From assembly GCA_038318895.1 (NCBI GenBank), contig JBBQCS010000007.1, positions 1 through 60,691 on the forward strand: 60,691 bases of DNA, written 5' to 3'. Shown one piece after another: positions 52,795-59,850 of this stretch (the stretch's first letter is position 1; the number at the start of each line of letters is the position of its first letter). A model generated the notes under the pieces. It had not been told where the DNA came from and made no database searches. It saw only the letters and a program-made list of their open reading frames with translations. The translations under genes were made by a program, and so were the position numbers. The stretch is from UBA11222 sp030652895 (lineage in GTDB: Bacteria > Pseudomonadota > Alphaproteobacteria > UBA11222).

Positions 52795-53352
52795 ATGCGT
52801 CTGTCAAAGCCACGTATAACACCATTGCCGGAATCCGAATTGACGGACGAACAGCTCAAGATTGTCGCGCCAATGAAGCAGCGGTACGGGATTGTTTTCA
52901 ATGTATTGAAGACCATGATGCGGAACATGAACCTGCTCAATTCCTGGAATGGCTTTGCCGGGCATATTATGGGGACATCGTCACTTGATCCGCGCCATCG
53001 TGAAATGCTGATCATGCGGGTGGGCTGGCTGACCCAGTCGGAATATGAATGGGGCCAGCATGTGTTGATGAGCGCCCCGGCGGGCCTTGTGCATGCCGAT
53101 CATGTGCGCATCAAGGAAGGTCCCAAGGCGGCAGGCTGGAACGAGCTGGAAAGCGCGCTGTTGCAGGCAACCGATGAACTGCTGGACGACGCGATTATCG
53201 AAGACGCGACCTGGAATATACTTACCCGGCATCTCAGCACCCAACAGGTCATGGACGCTGTGTTCACGGTTGGGCAATACAATATGCTGGCAATGGCGCT
53301 GAACAGTCTGGGGGTGCAGCGCGAGGACGGTGTGCCCGGATTCCCTGAATAG
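52795..53352 (+). CDS. Carboxymuconolactone decarboxylase-family protein (AhpD-like)
   Basis: The family includes 4-carboxymuconolactone decarboxylases and AhpD-type disulfide reductases; AhpD's paired cysteines are absent here, so a redox role is unlikely. The 185-residue product has RHREMLIMRVGWLTQSEYEW, GQHVLMSAPAGLVHADHVRI and LSTQQVMDAVFTVGQYNMLA. The EYEWGQHV stretch is the usual family signature. The start has GGGAGGAA upstream. It stands alone, about 35 bases before the tRNA-Glu promoter. True substrate is unknown. Confidence 0.88.
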   Translation: MRLSKPRITPLPESELTDEQLKIVAPMKQRYGIVFNVLKTMMRNMNLLNSWNGFAGHIMGTSSLDPRHREMLIMRVGWLTQSEYEWGQHVLMSAPAGLVHADHVRIKEGPKAAGWNELESALLQATDELLDDAIIEDATWNILTRHLSTQQVMDAVFTVGQYNMLAMALNSLGVQREDGVPGFPE

Positions 53353-53386
53353 GGGCGTCCCGCCATCCGCCTGACGCAACCGGCGC

Positions 53387-53415
53387 TTGATCAATAGACG
53401 CGGGCAGGCTATGAC
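53387..53415 (+). promoter_or_regulatory. Sigma-70-type promoter of tRNA-Glu
   Basis: A -35 hexamer TTGATC (53387-53392) and -10 hexamer TATGAC (53410-53415) are 17 bases apart. The tRNA 5' end is at 53444, about 20 bases downstream of the expected start. Confidence 0.65.
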
Positions 53416-53443
53416 CTGAGGTCTGTCCGGCCCGCAGCACCAT

Positions 53444-53519
53444 GTCCCCTTCGTCTAGTGGCCCAGGACGTCGCCCTCTCACGGCGAAAACAGGGGTTCG
53501 AGTCCCCTAGGGGACGCCA
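53444..53519 (+). tRNA. tRNA-Glu (anticodon CTC)
   Basis: The 76-base sequence folds into a cloverleaf. The acceptor is GTCCCCT paired with AGGGGAC, the discriminator is G and CCA is encoded (53517-53519). The anticodon stem is TCGCC/GGCGA with loop CTCTCAC, so the anticodon is CTC (codon GAG). The T-arm is AGGGG TTCGAGT CCCCT. This fits tRNA-Glu. Confidence 0.95.
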
Positions 53520-53638
53520 CGTTTTTCCGGGGTCTGCCGGGAAAAACAAGTCAGGGTGTTCACTTCAACTTGATTTGGTAATGTTGCGAGCTTGGGGGCA
53601 TGTGAGAAAACCCAGGAAATTTGGATAATAGGACGTTC

Positions 53639-55087
53639 ATGGACTCATCCTTCACGCTAAGCTGGCGTATCAAGCTCATTTATGGCGTAGGCCGTGCGGC
53701 GGAAGGAATCAAAACACGGGCGTTCGAGTTTTTCTTGTTTTTTTATTATGTTCAGGTGCTGGGGCTGCCGGGAAGTCTGGCGGGCCTGGCGGTTGGCATT
53801 GCGTTGATCGCCGATGCGGTCACCGACCCGTTGGTCGGATCGATCTCGGATAATCTGCGCTCGCGTTTTGGGCGCCGCCATCCGCTGATGTACGCCTCGG
53901 TGCCGCCACTCGGGATCACGTTTTTTCTGCTGTTTGCGCCGCCGGGCGGTCTCGGCCAAATGGGTTTGTTCATTTGGCTGACTGTTTTTTCGGTGCTGGC
54001 GCGCACAGCCATCACCTTCTTCCATGTGCCGCATCTTTCGCTCGGGGCGGAACTCAGCTCGCATTACACCGAACGCTCCAGCATCGTCGCCACGCGTACA
54101 GTGTTTGGCGCAATTGGATCAGTTATTTGTCTGCTGGCCGGAATGAATTACTATTTTGGGCCAAGCGCCGCGTTTGCGAACGGACAGCTTGATCCATCGC
54201 GCTATCCGCCATTTGCCATCGCAATGGCGTTACTTATGTCTGCTGCCATCATGGTCAGCGCGATTGGCACCCACGGGCTTATCCCGTCATTGCCCAGGGC
54301 TACGGACAACAATCTTGGTACTGGGCTAATTCGAATGTTGCGTGAGATGAAGCAGGCGCTCGCCAATACGTCTTTCCGCGCATTGTTTGTTGGCCTGCTG
54401 TTCTTCTATATCGTCGTCGGAACCCACGCGACGCTGGGCTTGCATATGTCTACCTATTACTGGGAATTGACGCAGGCGCAGATTTCCAGCTACGTGCTTG
54501 CAGGCGGCGCCGGGTTCGTTGCCGGGTTGATGCTATTGCGGCGCGCCCACGAACGTATCGACAAGAAGCTCACTTTTGTTATTGGCGCCGGGATGTTAGT
54601 GATTCTGGCGGCAATAGGGCCAAGTTTGCGCGAGATCGGATATTTTCCGGGGAATGACCATCCTGCTTTATTTCCGCTCCTGCTGTTTCTGGTTCTGTTA
54701 GTTGCCTTCTTCGCGGCGCTTTCGGGGGTTAGCGGTGGTTCAATGATGGCGGATATCGCCGATGAGCACGAGCTGACGAGCGGGCGGCGCCAGGAGGGGA
54801 TTTTCTTTGGCGCAGCGTCATTCGCCGGGAAATCCGCCTCGGCCTTCGGTCACATTTTGGCTGGCGTAGCAATTGACCTGATAGCTTTTCCGGTTCGTGC
54901 TGAACCGGGTACGATCCCAAGCGATAAGCTGACTGAACTTGGCTTGTTCAACGGCCCGATGATGGCGCTGGTGATGGCGGTCGGCGTGATTTATTTTACA
55001 CGTTATAATTTGACACGCCATCGCCATGCGGAGATTCTACAGACCCTCCGTGAACGGAACGCTGTTGCAGACGTTAATCAAACCTAG
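53639..55087 (+). CDS. GPH-family sodium-coupled symporter (MFS)
   Basis: Members of the glycoside-pentoside-hexuronide family bring sugars or related compounds in with sodium or protons. The 482-residue product has twelve hydrophobic spans and the family signature DAVTDPLVGSISDNLRSRFG with GRRHPLM. HVPHLSLGAELSSHYTERSS is typical too. Substrate is unknown. I start at ATG 53639 with AGGA spaced properly; a TTG at 53621 is possible. The last 14 bases overlap the enoyl-CoA hydratase stop on the other strand. Confidence 0.9.
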   Translation: MDSSFTLSWRIKLIYGVGRAAEGIKTRAFEFFLFFYYVQVLGLPGSLAGLAVGIALIADAVTDPLVGSISDNLRSRFGRRHPLMYASVPPLGITFFLLFAPPGGLGQMGLFIWLTVFSVLARTAITFFHVPHLSLGAELSSHYTERSSIVATRTVFGAIGSVICLLAGMNYYFGPSAAFANGQLDPSRYPPFAIAMALLMSAAIMVSAIGTHGLIPSLPRATDNNLGTGLIRMLREMKQALANTSFRALFVGLLFFYIVVGTHATLGLHMSTYYWELTQAQISSYVLAGGAGFVAGLMLLRRAHERIDKKLTFVIGAGMLVILAAIGPSLREIGYFPGNDHPALFPLLLFLVLLVAFFAALSGVSGGSMMADIADEHELTSGRRQEGIFFGAASFAGKSASAFGHILAGVAIDLIAFPVRAEPGTIPSDKLTELGLFNGPMMALVMAVGVIYFTRYNLTRHRHAEILQTLRERNAVADVNQT

Positions 55088-55865
55088 AAAAATCAGCCGC
55101 GCGGCGTTCCGCAAACGCCTTCATTGCTTCTTTGGATTCCGGTGTGCGCAGTTGCGCGTCAAATGTCCGGCCTTCCTCACGGATGGCTTTTTCCAGCAGC
55201 ACCCCATTTTCGCGCACCAGGCGTTTTGTCTCACGCACGGCGCTTGGCGGTTTGGCGGCTAGCCGGGCGGCTATCGCCATCACTTCGTGCATCAGCTGAT
55301 CCGCCGGAAAAATTTCGTTGACGAAACCCATCTGTTTCGCCTGCGGGGCTTTGAACTGATCGCCCAGTAAAAATAATTCCATTGCCCGCATGCGCCCGAC
55401 CATGTTCGGTATAAGCACGGATGACCCCGCTTCCGGCACAGCGCCAAGATTGACAAAGGGCAGACTGAAACGCGCGGTGTCAGAGGCATAGACCAGATCG
55501 CAATGCATCAGCATGGTTGTGCCGACGCCAATCGCCAGACCATTCACGGCGGCAATCACAGGTTTATCGGCGGCCATTAGTGCCGCCAGAAATGCCGGGA
55601 ACGGGGCCTGCCCCTGGGTGATGGATTTTTCCCCCTTGGGCGCATTTGATGTAGTGACAAAATCACCGATGTCATTCCCCGCCGTAAAACTGTCGCCGCT
55701 GCCGGTAAGGACGGTGACGCGAACCTTTTTATCCGACTGCGCACTCCGCAACGCCTCTGCAATCGCCAGATACATTTCTGGCGTCAGAGCATTTTTTTTG
55801 TCCGCCCGGTTTATGCGGATGGTCTGAATATAGGATTCGCGCTGGTCTTCGATATATGTGGTCAT
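55074..55865 (-). CDS. Enoyl-CoA hydratase/isomerase family protein
   Basis: Crotonase-fold enzymes act on acyl-CoA, hydrating or isomerising double bonds. The 263-residue product has the oxyanion pieces FTAGNDIGDF and VIAAVNGLAIGVGTTMLMHC, and the region FSLPFVNLGAVPEAGSSVLI with the acidic residue E in PEAG that corresponds to a catalytic glutamate. The other common glutamate position is replaced, so it may be an isomerase or another crotonase rather than a standard hydratase. It lies in an accessory catabolic-looking area with the GPH symporter and monooxygenase. Confidence 0.9.
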   Translation of the reverse strand: MTTYIEDQRESYIQTIRINRADKKNALTPEMYLAIAEALRSAQSDKKVRVTVLTGSGDSFTAGNDIGDFVTTSNAPKGEKSITQGQAPFPAFLAALMAADKPVIAAVNGLAIGVGTTMLMHCDLVYASDTARFSLPFVNLGAVPEAGSSVLIPNMVGRMRAMELFLLGDQFKAPQAKQMGFVNEIFPADQLMHEVMAIAARLAAKPPSAVRETKRLVRENGVLLEKAIREEGRTFDAQLRTPESKEAMKAFAERRAADFSRFD

Positions 55866-56026
55866 CAGTTTCCCTTTGCTTCCTCAGTTTCCTGTCCGGC
55901 GTCATATTCCCTGAGCAGGACCCATGATGGCTTGTCCTGGGCGCATTTTCCAGATGCTGTTTACGATTTGTTAGCCATATTGGGGAAATAATTTAGACTA
56001 AATGCAATAATAGGAAGCACCCGGAA

Positions 56027-56254
56027 ATGGAAAACATGCCAGCAAATGAGCCGTTTTTCACAATAATCACAGGGATCGCAGTACTGTTTCTGGCAATATT
56101 GCTGGTTCGCCGCCGCATTATCCCGTCCCGCATCGTGTCCTATACTTCTCCGACCTCCATCTCCAGGGGACAGGTGGGAACGCTGTTGTTGGTAGGAAGT
56201 ATGGCAACCAGCCTGCTGGCATTTTGTACCGTGATGTGGGAACTTCTCGGATAA
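56027..56254 (+). CDS. Small two-span membrane protein
   Basis: I do not recognise a family. The 75-residue product has two hydrophobic spans (about 12-27, IITGIAVLFLAILLVRRR, and 52-70, TLLLVGSMATSLLAFCTVMW) joined by a basic loop RRRIIPSRIVSYTSP. It has its own plausible reading start and codon use. It is 32 bases upstream of the phytase-esterase-like gene and in the same direction, so both may be expressed together. Confidence 0.6.
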   Translation: MENMPANEPFFTIITGIAVLFLAILLVRRRIIPSRIVSYTSPTSISRGQVGTLLLVGSMATSLLAFCTVMWELLG

Positions 56255-56286
56255 CATTGTCCCGAAGTACCCCACGGTAATATCGA

Positions 56287-57279
56287 ATGAATTTGACTCT
56301 GCGCTTACTGCATCCGGCAATGTTGTGGCTTGTGCTGTGTTTTCTTTTGCCGCAGACCGCCGCCGCCGCAACGCCGGTGAGCGTCAAGAGTGGCCGCCAT
56401 ATTCTGGATTCGGAAGACCCGGGCAGGACCGAGTTTGGCAGACTGATCTATCTTTCCGGCATCGTCATGCGTTCAGACAACCCGGATTTTGGCGGGTTTT
56501 CCGGGCTTCAGGTGAGTGCAGACGGCGCCCGGATTTTAGCGGTCAGCGACAAAGGACAATGGCTTGGCGCGGAGCTCGTCTTTAAAAATGACCGGCTGAC
56601 GGGGCTTGGCGGGGTTGAAATGTCGCCGCTGTTGGCCGAAGACGGCCGGGCGATACGGGGTAAGTTTGCAGTCGATTCAGAATCACTGACGGCGGAACAG
56701 CCGGGCAATCTGGATGGGCCGGTTTATGTGTCATTCGAGGGCGATCATCGGGTGCTGTACTATCCTGGCGGCATCAGGGGAACCTCCATTCGTGTGCCAA
56801 TGCCCCCGGCCCTGAAACGCGCGCCGTCAAACAAAGGAATCGAAGCGTTTGACCGCCGCGCCGACGGTACGCTCATTGCGCTGACCGAGGAGTGGCTGGA
56901 TGATCGGGGGAACCAGAGGGGCTGGTTGATCGGCAAAGACGGCCCGCAAAACATCCGGCTGCGCCGGGAAGGTATATTTGACCCCACTGATCTGGAGTTT
57001 TTGCCGGATGGCGATCTGCTGGTGCTGGAGCGGCGCTATACGCTGATGGGCGGGCCGGGCATGCAGATCCGGCGCATCAAAGCGGATGCGCTTAAGCCTG
57101 ATACGGTTTTGGACGGGGAGGTGCTGATCAACCTGGCCGCCCGCTACGGGATCGATAATTTTGAGGGGATGGCGGTGCGCAGAAATACGGCAGGAGAAGT
57201 CATTATCTATCTAATTTCAGATAATAACTTCAATCCATTACAGAAGAATCTCTTGCTGATGTTTAAGCTCGCGCCCTAG
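56287..57279 (+). CDS. Esterase-like phytase-family exported protein
   Basis: The protein resembles the 'esterase-like activity of phytase' family, beta-propellers of periplasmic or extracellular hydrolases. The 330-residue product has a signal peptide (LVLCFLLPQTAAAA), then FGGFSGLQVSADGARILAVS, GIEAFDRRADGTLIALTEEW and DGDLLVLERRYTLMGG. GIDNFEGMAVRRNTAG near the end completes the usual blade. Its actual phosphoester substrate is unknown. It ends 15 bases before the rpmB stop on the other strand. Confidence 0.87.
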   Translation: MNLTLRLLHPAMLWLVLCFLLPQTAAAATPVSVKSGRHILDSEDPGRTEFGRLIYLSGIVMRSDNPDFGGFSGLQVSADGARILAVSDKGQWLGAELVFKNDRLTGLGGVEMSPLLAEDGRAIRGKFAVDSESLTAEQPGNLDGPVYVSFEGDHRVLYYPGGIRGTSIRVPMPPALKRAPSNKGIEAFDRRADGTLIALTEEWLDDRGNQRGWLIGKDGPQNIRLRREGIFDPTDLEFLPDGDLLVLERRYTLMGGPGMQIRRIKADALKPDTVLDGEVLINLAARYGIDNFEGMAVRRNTAGEVIIYLISDNNFNPLQKNLLLMFKLAP

Positions 57280-57298
57280 CTGATCAGATGTTGATCAG
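57280..57298. repeat. Inverted repeat at the 3' ends of the esterase-like gene and rpmB
   Basis: CTGATCA (57280-57286) and TGATCAG (57292-57298) are separated by five bases, just after the plus-strand stop and over the rpmB stop. It could be a convergent terminator hairpin, but no T-tract follows on either strand. Confidence 0.4.
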
Positions 57299-57591
57299 GC
57301 GACTGCAGCCGCAGCGCGGCGGGCGGCGATCTGTTTCTTCAGGCGGCGGGCGCGAAGCGACATGTTGGCCGCATCTGCCTTCATCAGATAGGCGTCCAGG
57401 CCGCCATTATGATCGACCGAACGCAAGGTGCTGGCGCAAATCTTTAACCGCACACCTTGGCCCATCGCGTCGCTGGTCAGGGTGACGTTCACCAGATTGG
57501 GCAAATACCGCCGGCGCGTCTTGTTGTTCGCGTGGCTGACATTATTGCCGGTAAGTACGCCGGTGCCGGTAAGTTCGCAGCGTCTGGCCAT
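57295..57591 (-). CDS. rpmB: 50S ribosomal protein L28
   Basis: L28 helps stabilise the 50S subunit. The 98-residue product is set to start at ATG 57591 (MARRCELTGTGVLTGNNVSH) and contains NNKTRRRYLPNLVNVTLTSD and ICASTLRSVDHNGGLDAYLM; the tail ADAANMSLRARRLKKQIAAR is the alphaproteobacterial form. The frame is open 135 bases further up but that part lies in the leader. It is divergent from the monooxygenase gene, with a short terminator-like hairpin between its start and that gene. Confidence 0.95.
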   Translation of the reverse strand: MARRCELTGTGVLTGNNVSHANNKTRRRYLPNLVNVTLTSDAMGQGVRLKICASTLRSVDHNGGLDAYLMKADAANMSLRARRLKKQIAARRAAAAVA

Positions 57592-57617
57592 CAATCGTTC
57601 CCTTGGCATTAGCAAAT

Positions 57618-57637
57618 AAAAAAGGCCCGCAAGCGGG
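57618..57637 (-). terminator. Terminator-like hairpin in the rpmB 5' leader
   Basis: On the minus strand CCCGC and GCGGG (57633-57637 and 57626-57630) form a five-pair stem with a tiny loop, followed by CC and six T residues (57618-57623). It is 35-46 bases upstream of the rpmB start, so if the promoter lies beyond it this could be an attenuator. It is short, so uncertain. Confidence 0.4.
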
Positions 57638-57729
57638 GTGAATCTCGAGGATGAATAGCGCTTCAATTCGCGTCCGTCAAGACGTTGCATCCTAATTTCG
57701 CACATGTGGACTATTGCGGAGGCCAAAAA

Positions 57730-57746
57730 ACTGATATATTGTCAGT
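57730..57746. promoter_or_regulatory. Inverted repeat, possible operator upstream of the monooxygenase
   Basis: ACTGA (57730-57734) and TCAGT (57742-57746) flank seven A/T-rich bases. It lies between the divergent rpmB and monooxygenase starts, where a TetR-type repressor might bind. No repressor gene is next to it. A second small palindrome, GGGGC/GCCCC (57761-57765, 57770-57774), is 20 bases before the monooxygenase start. Confidence 0.35.
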
Positions 57747-57793
57747 CATATTGAATTATCGGGGCTCAGGCCCCAAAATGGGAGTGAAATGCC

Positions 57794-59665
57794 ATGAGTG
57801 AAGCTGCGCAAGATTCGACACGTGTTAGCAGACAAGACCATGAAGTGATCATGCCAACCAGGGAATTGGCCAAAAAAATGGGTATGGACATCGCGTTCGA
57901 TCCCGAAGCGCTGCTGGCGAAATACCGTGCTGAACGCGACAAGCGCATCCGCCCCGATGGCAATGAGCAATATCAGGAGCCGAAAGGCGATTTCTCCCAT
58001 TTCCTTGAAGACCCCTATGTGGAGTCCTTCACCCGCGAGCCGTTGTTTGATGAGGTCGAGGTCGCCGTAATCGGTGGCGGTTTTGGCGGATTGCTGGCGG
58101 GCGCGCGGTTGCGGGAGGCTGGTGTTAAAAGCATCCGTATGATCGAAAAGGGCGGCGATTTTGGCGGCACCTGGTACTGGAACCGTTATCCGGGCGCGGC
58201 GTGCGATGTGGAAGCCTATATCTATCTGCCGCTTCTGGAAGAGCTGAACTATATCCCCAGAATGCGTTACACGGACGCGCCGGAAATTCTGGCGCACAGT
58301 CAGGCGATCGCGAAGAAATATGATCTTTACGACAATGCCTGCCTGCAGACCGAAATCACTGGCCTGGAATGGGACGAAAAAGAGTCCAGATGGATTATTT
58401 CGACAAACCGCGGCGATCGGATGAAGGCGCGCTTTGTGGTTATGTCGAATGGTCCGCTGCATCGGCCAAAACTGCCCGGCATCCCCGGCATCGATGATTA
58501 CAAGGGGCACACGTTCCACACCAGCCGCTGGGATTATGCGTATACGGGCGGCGATTCCAAGGGCAACCTGACCGGTCTGAAAGACAAGCGTGTCGGCATT
58601 ATCGGAACCGGCGCCACCGCCGTACAATGCATCCCCCATCTGGGCGCGGCCGCAAAGCATCTCTATGTGTTTCAACGCACCCCATCCTCTGTGGACGTGC
58701 GCAATGACCGCCCCACCGATCCGGAATGGGTAAAAAGCCTCAAGCCGGGCTGGCAAAAGGAACGGCTTGAGAATTTCAACATATTGGTGACCGGCGGCTA
58801 CGCGGAAAAGGATCTGGTTAATGACGGCTGGACCGAAATTATCCGTAACCTGCTGGTCAAGGTGAAGGCGGGCAAGGGCGCGGGCGCGTCACGTTCTGAA
58901 ATGCTGGCGTTCACTGAATTGCTCGACTACGAAAAGATGGAAGGCGTGCGGGCGCGTGTAGACTCGATCGTGAAAGACAAAGTCACAGCGGAAGCGCTCA
59001 AGCCCTATTACCGGCAATTCTGCAAGCGCCCCTGTTTCCATGACGACTATCTGCCGACCTTCAACCGTCCCAACGTGACACTGGTGGATACGCGCGGACA
59101 GGGCGTTGACCGGATAACCGAAAAGGGCGTGGTGTTCGACGGCAAGGAATATGAAGTCGACTGCCTGATTTTCGCCACCGGTTTTGAAGTGGGTACCGAT
59201 TATACCCGGCGCTCGGGATATGATCTGATCGGCCGCGGCGGACAGGCGCTCAGTGAAAAATGGGGAAAAGGCGTGGCCACCCTTCACGGTATGCACAGCC
59301 GGGGCTTCCCGAACTGTTTTGTCATGGGAACGATGCAGTCCGGCTTTACCGCAAACTTCCCGCATGCGCTGGACGAGAACGCCAAGCACCTTTCCCATAT
59401 CATCAAGAAGGTGACGGACAGCAACCACACGGTGGTCGAAGCCTCGCAGGAGGCGGAAGACGAGTGGGTGCAGGTGATTATCCGCAAGGCGAAACTGGGC
59501 CTGCGCTTCTATGCGGAATGCACACCCGGCTATTACAATAATGAAGGCAAGCCCGGCGAAAGAAGCGGCCAGAACGGACAGTATGGCGGCAGTTCGGAAG
59601 ACTTCTTCAAAATACTGCAAAGCTGGCGCGACGAAGGTCAAATGCGCGGGCTGGAAGTAAGCTGA
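57794..59665 (+). CDS. Flavin-containing Baeyer-Villiger-type monooxygenase
   Basis: These NADPH- and FAD-dependent enzymes insert oxygen next to ketones. The 623-residue product has an N-terminal extension of about 88 residues, the FAD-binding GGGFGG (94-99), a BVMO fingerprint starting Y236-x-G238 through H242 to W246-D247 (YKGHTFHTSRWD), and the NADPH-binding GTGATA (271-276). The fingerprint begins with Tyr instead of the usual Phe. The long N-terminus recalls the 640-residue HAPMO-like group. Substrate is unknown. It has a good GGGAGTG site upstream of the ATG. Confidence 0.92.
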   Translation: MSEAAQDSTRVSRQDHEVIMPTRELAKKMGMDIAFDPEALLAKYRAERDKRIRPDGNEQYQEPKGDFSHFLEDPYVESFTREPLFDEVEVAVIGGGFGGLLAGARLREAGVKSIRMIEKGGDFGGTWYWNRYPGAACDVEAYIYLPLLEELNYIPRMRYTDAPEILAHSQAIAKKYDLYDNACLQTEITGLEWDEKESRWIISTNRGDRMKARFVVMSNGPLHRPKLPGIPGIDDYKGHTFHTSRWDYAYTGGDSKGNLTGLKDKRVGIIGTGATAVQCIPHLGAAAKHLYVFQRTPSSVDVRNDRPTDPEWVKSLKPGWQKERLENFNILVTGGYAEKDLVNDGWTEIIRNLLVKVKAGKGAGASRSEMLAFTELLDYEKMEGVRARVDSIVKDKVTAEALKPYYRQFCKRPCFHDDYLPTFNRPNVTLVDTRGQGVDRITEKGVVFDGKEYEVDCLIFATGFEVGTDYTRRSGYDLIGRGGQALSEKWGKGVATLHGMHSRGFPNCFVMGTMQSGFTANFPHALDENAKHLSHIIKKVTDSNHTVVEASQEAEDEWVQVIIRKAKLGLRFYAECTPGYYNNEGKPGERSGQNGQYGGSSEDFFKILQSWRDEGQMRGLEVS

Positions 59666-59706
59666 GACAGTTATATTAGCCTAACTTGAATTTTGTTCCA
59701 TCTCTC

Positions 59707-59820
59707 CCCCCCGCTCTTATTGGTACATGCACCTTCATGCCCCACAAGGGAGAGCGGGAAGAAGCGCAGCATTCCCCCCCAACCCCTCCCCCTCGTGGGG
59801 CGGGGTTGGGGTGGGGGGAA
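59707..59820. repeat. REP-like palindromic intergenic element
   Basis: Two nested inverted repeats are present. CCCGCTCT (about 59708-59717) pairs with AGAGCGGG (about 59751-59758), and a C-rich arm (59772 on, with CAACCCC-T-CCCC) pairs with GGGG-C-GGGGTTG up to 59820. The structure resembles repetitive intergenic palindromes of alphaproteobacteria, but copy number elsewhere cannot be seen. It may also act as a terminator between the convergent monooxygenase and meaB. Confidence 0.6.
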
Positions 59821-59850
59821 CCCGATTATCCAGGCTTGCGTCTATTCGCG

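Noticed and set aside
53519..53546. Hairpin just after the tRNA-Glu gene as a terminator
   Set aside because: GTTTTTCC and GGAAAAAC could pair, but the stem is interrupted and has no T-tract after it on the plus strand, so I did not call it.
53444..53639. tRNA-Glu as an attachment site of an integrated element
   Set aside because: No integrase gene, duplicated tRNA 3' end or mobile genes follow; the next gene is an ordinary symporter.
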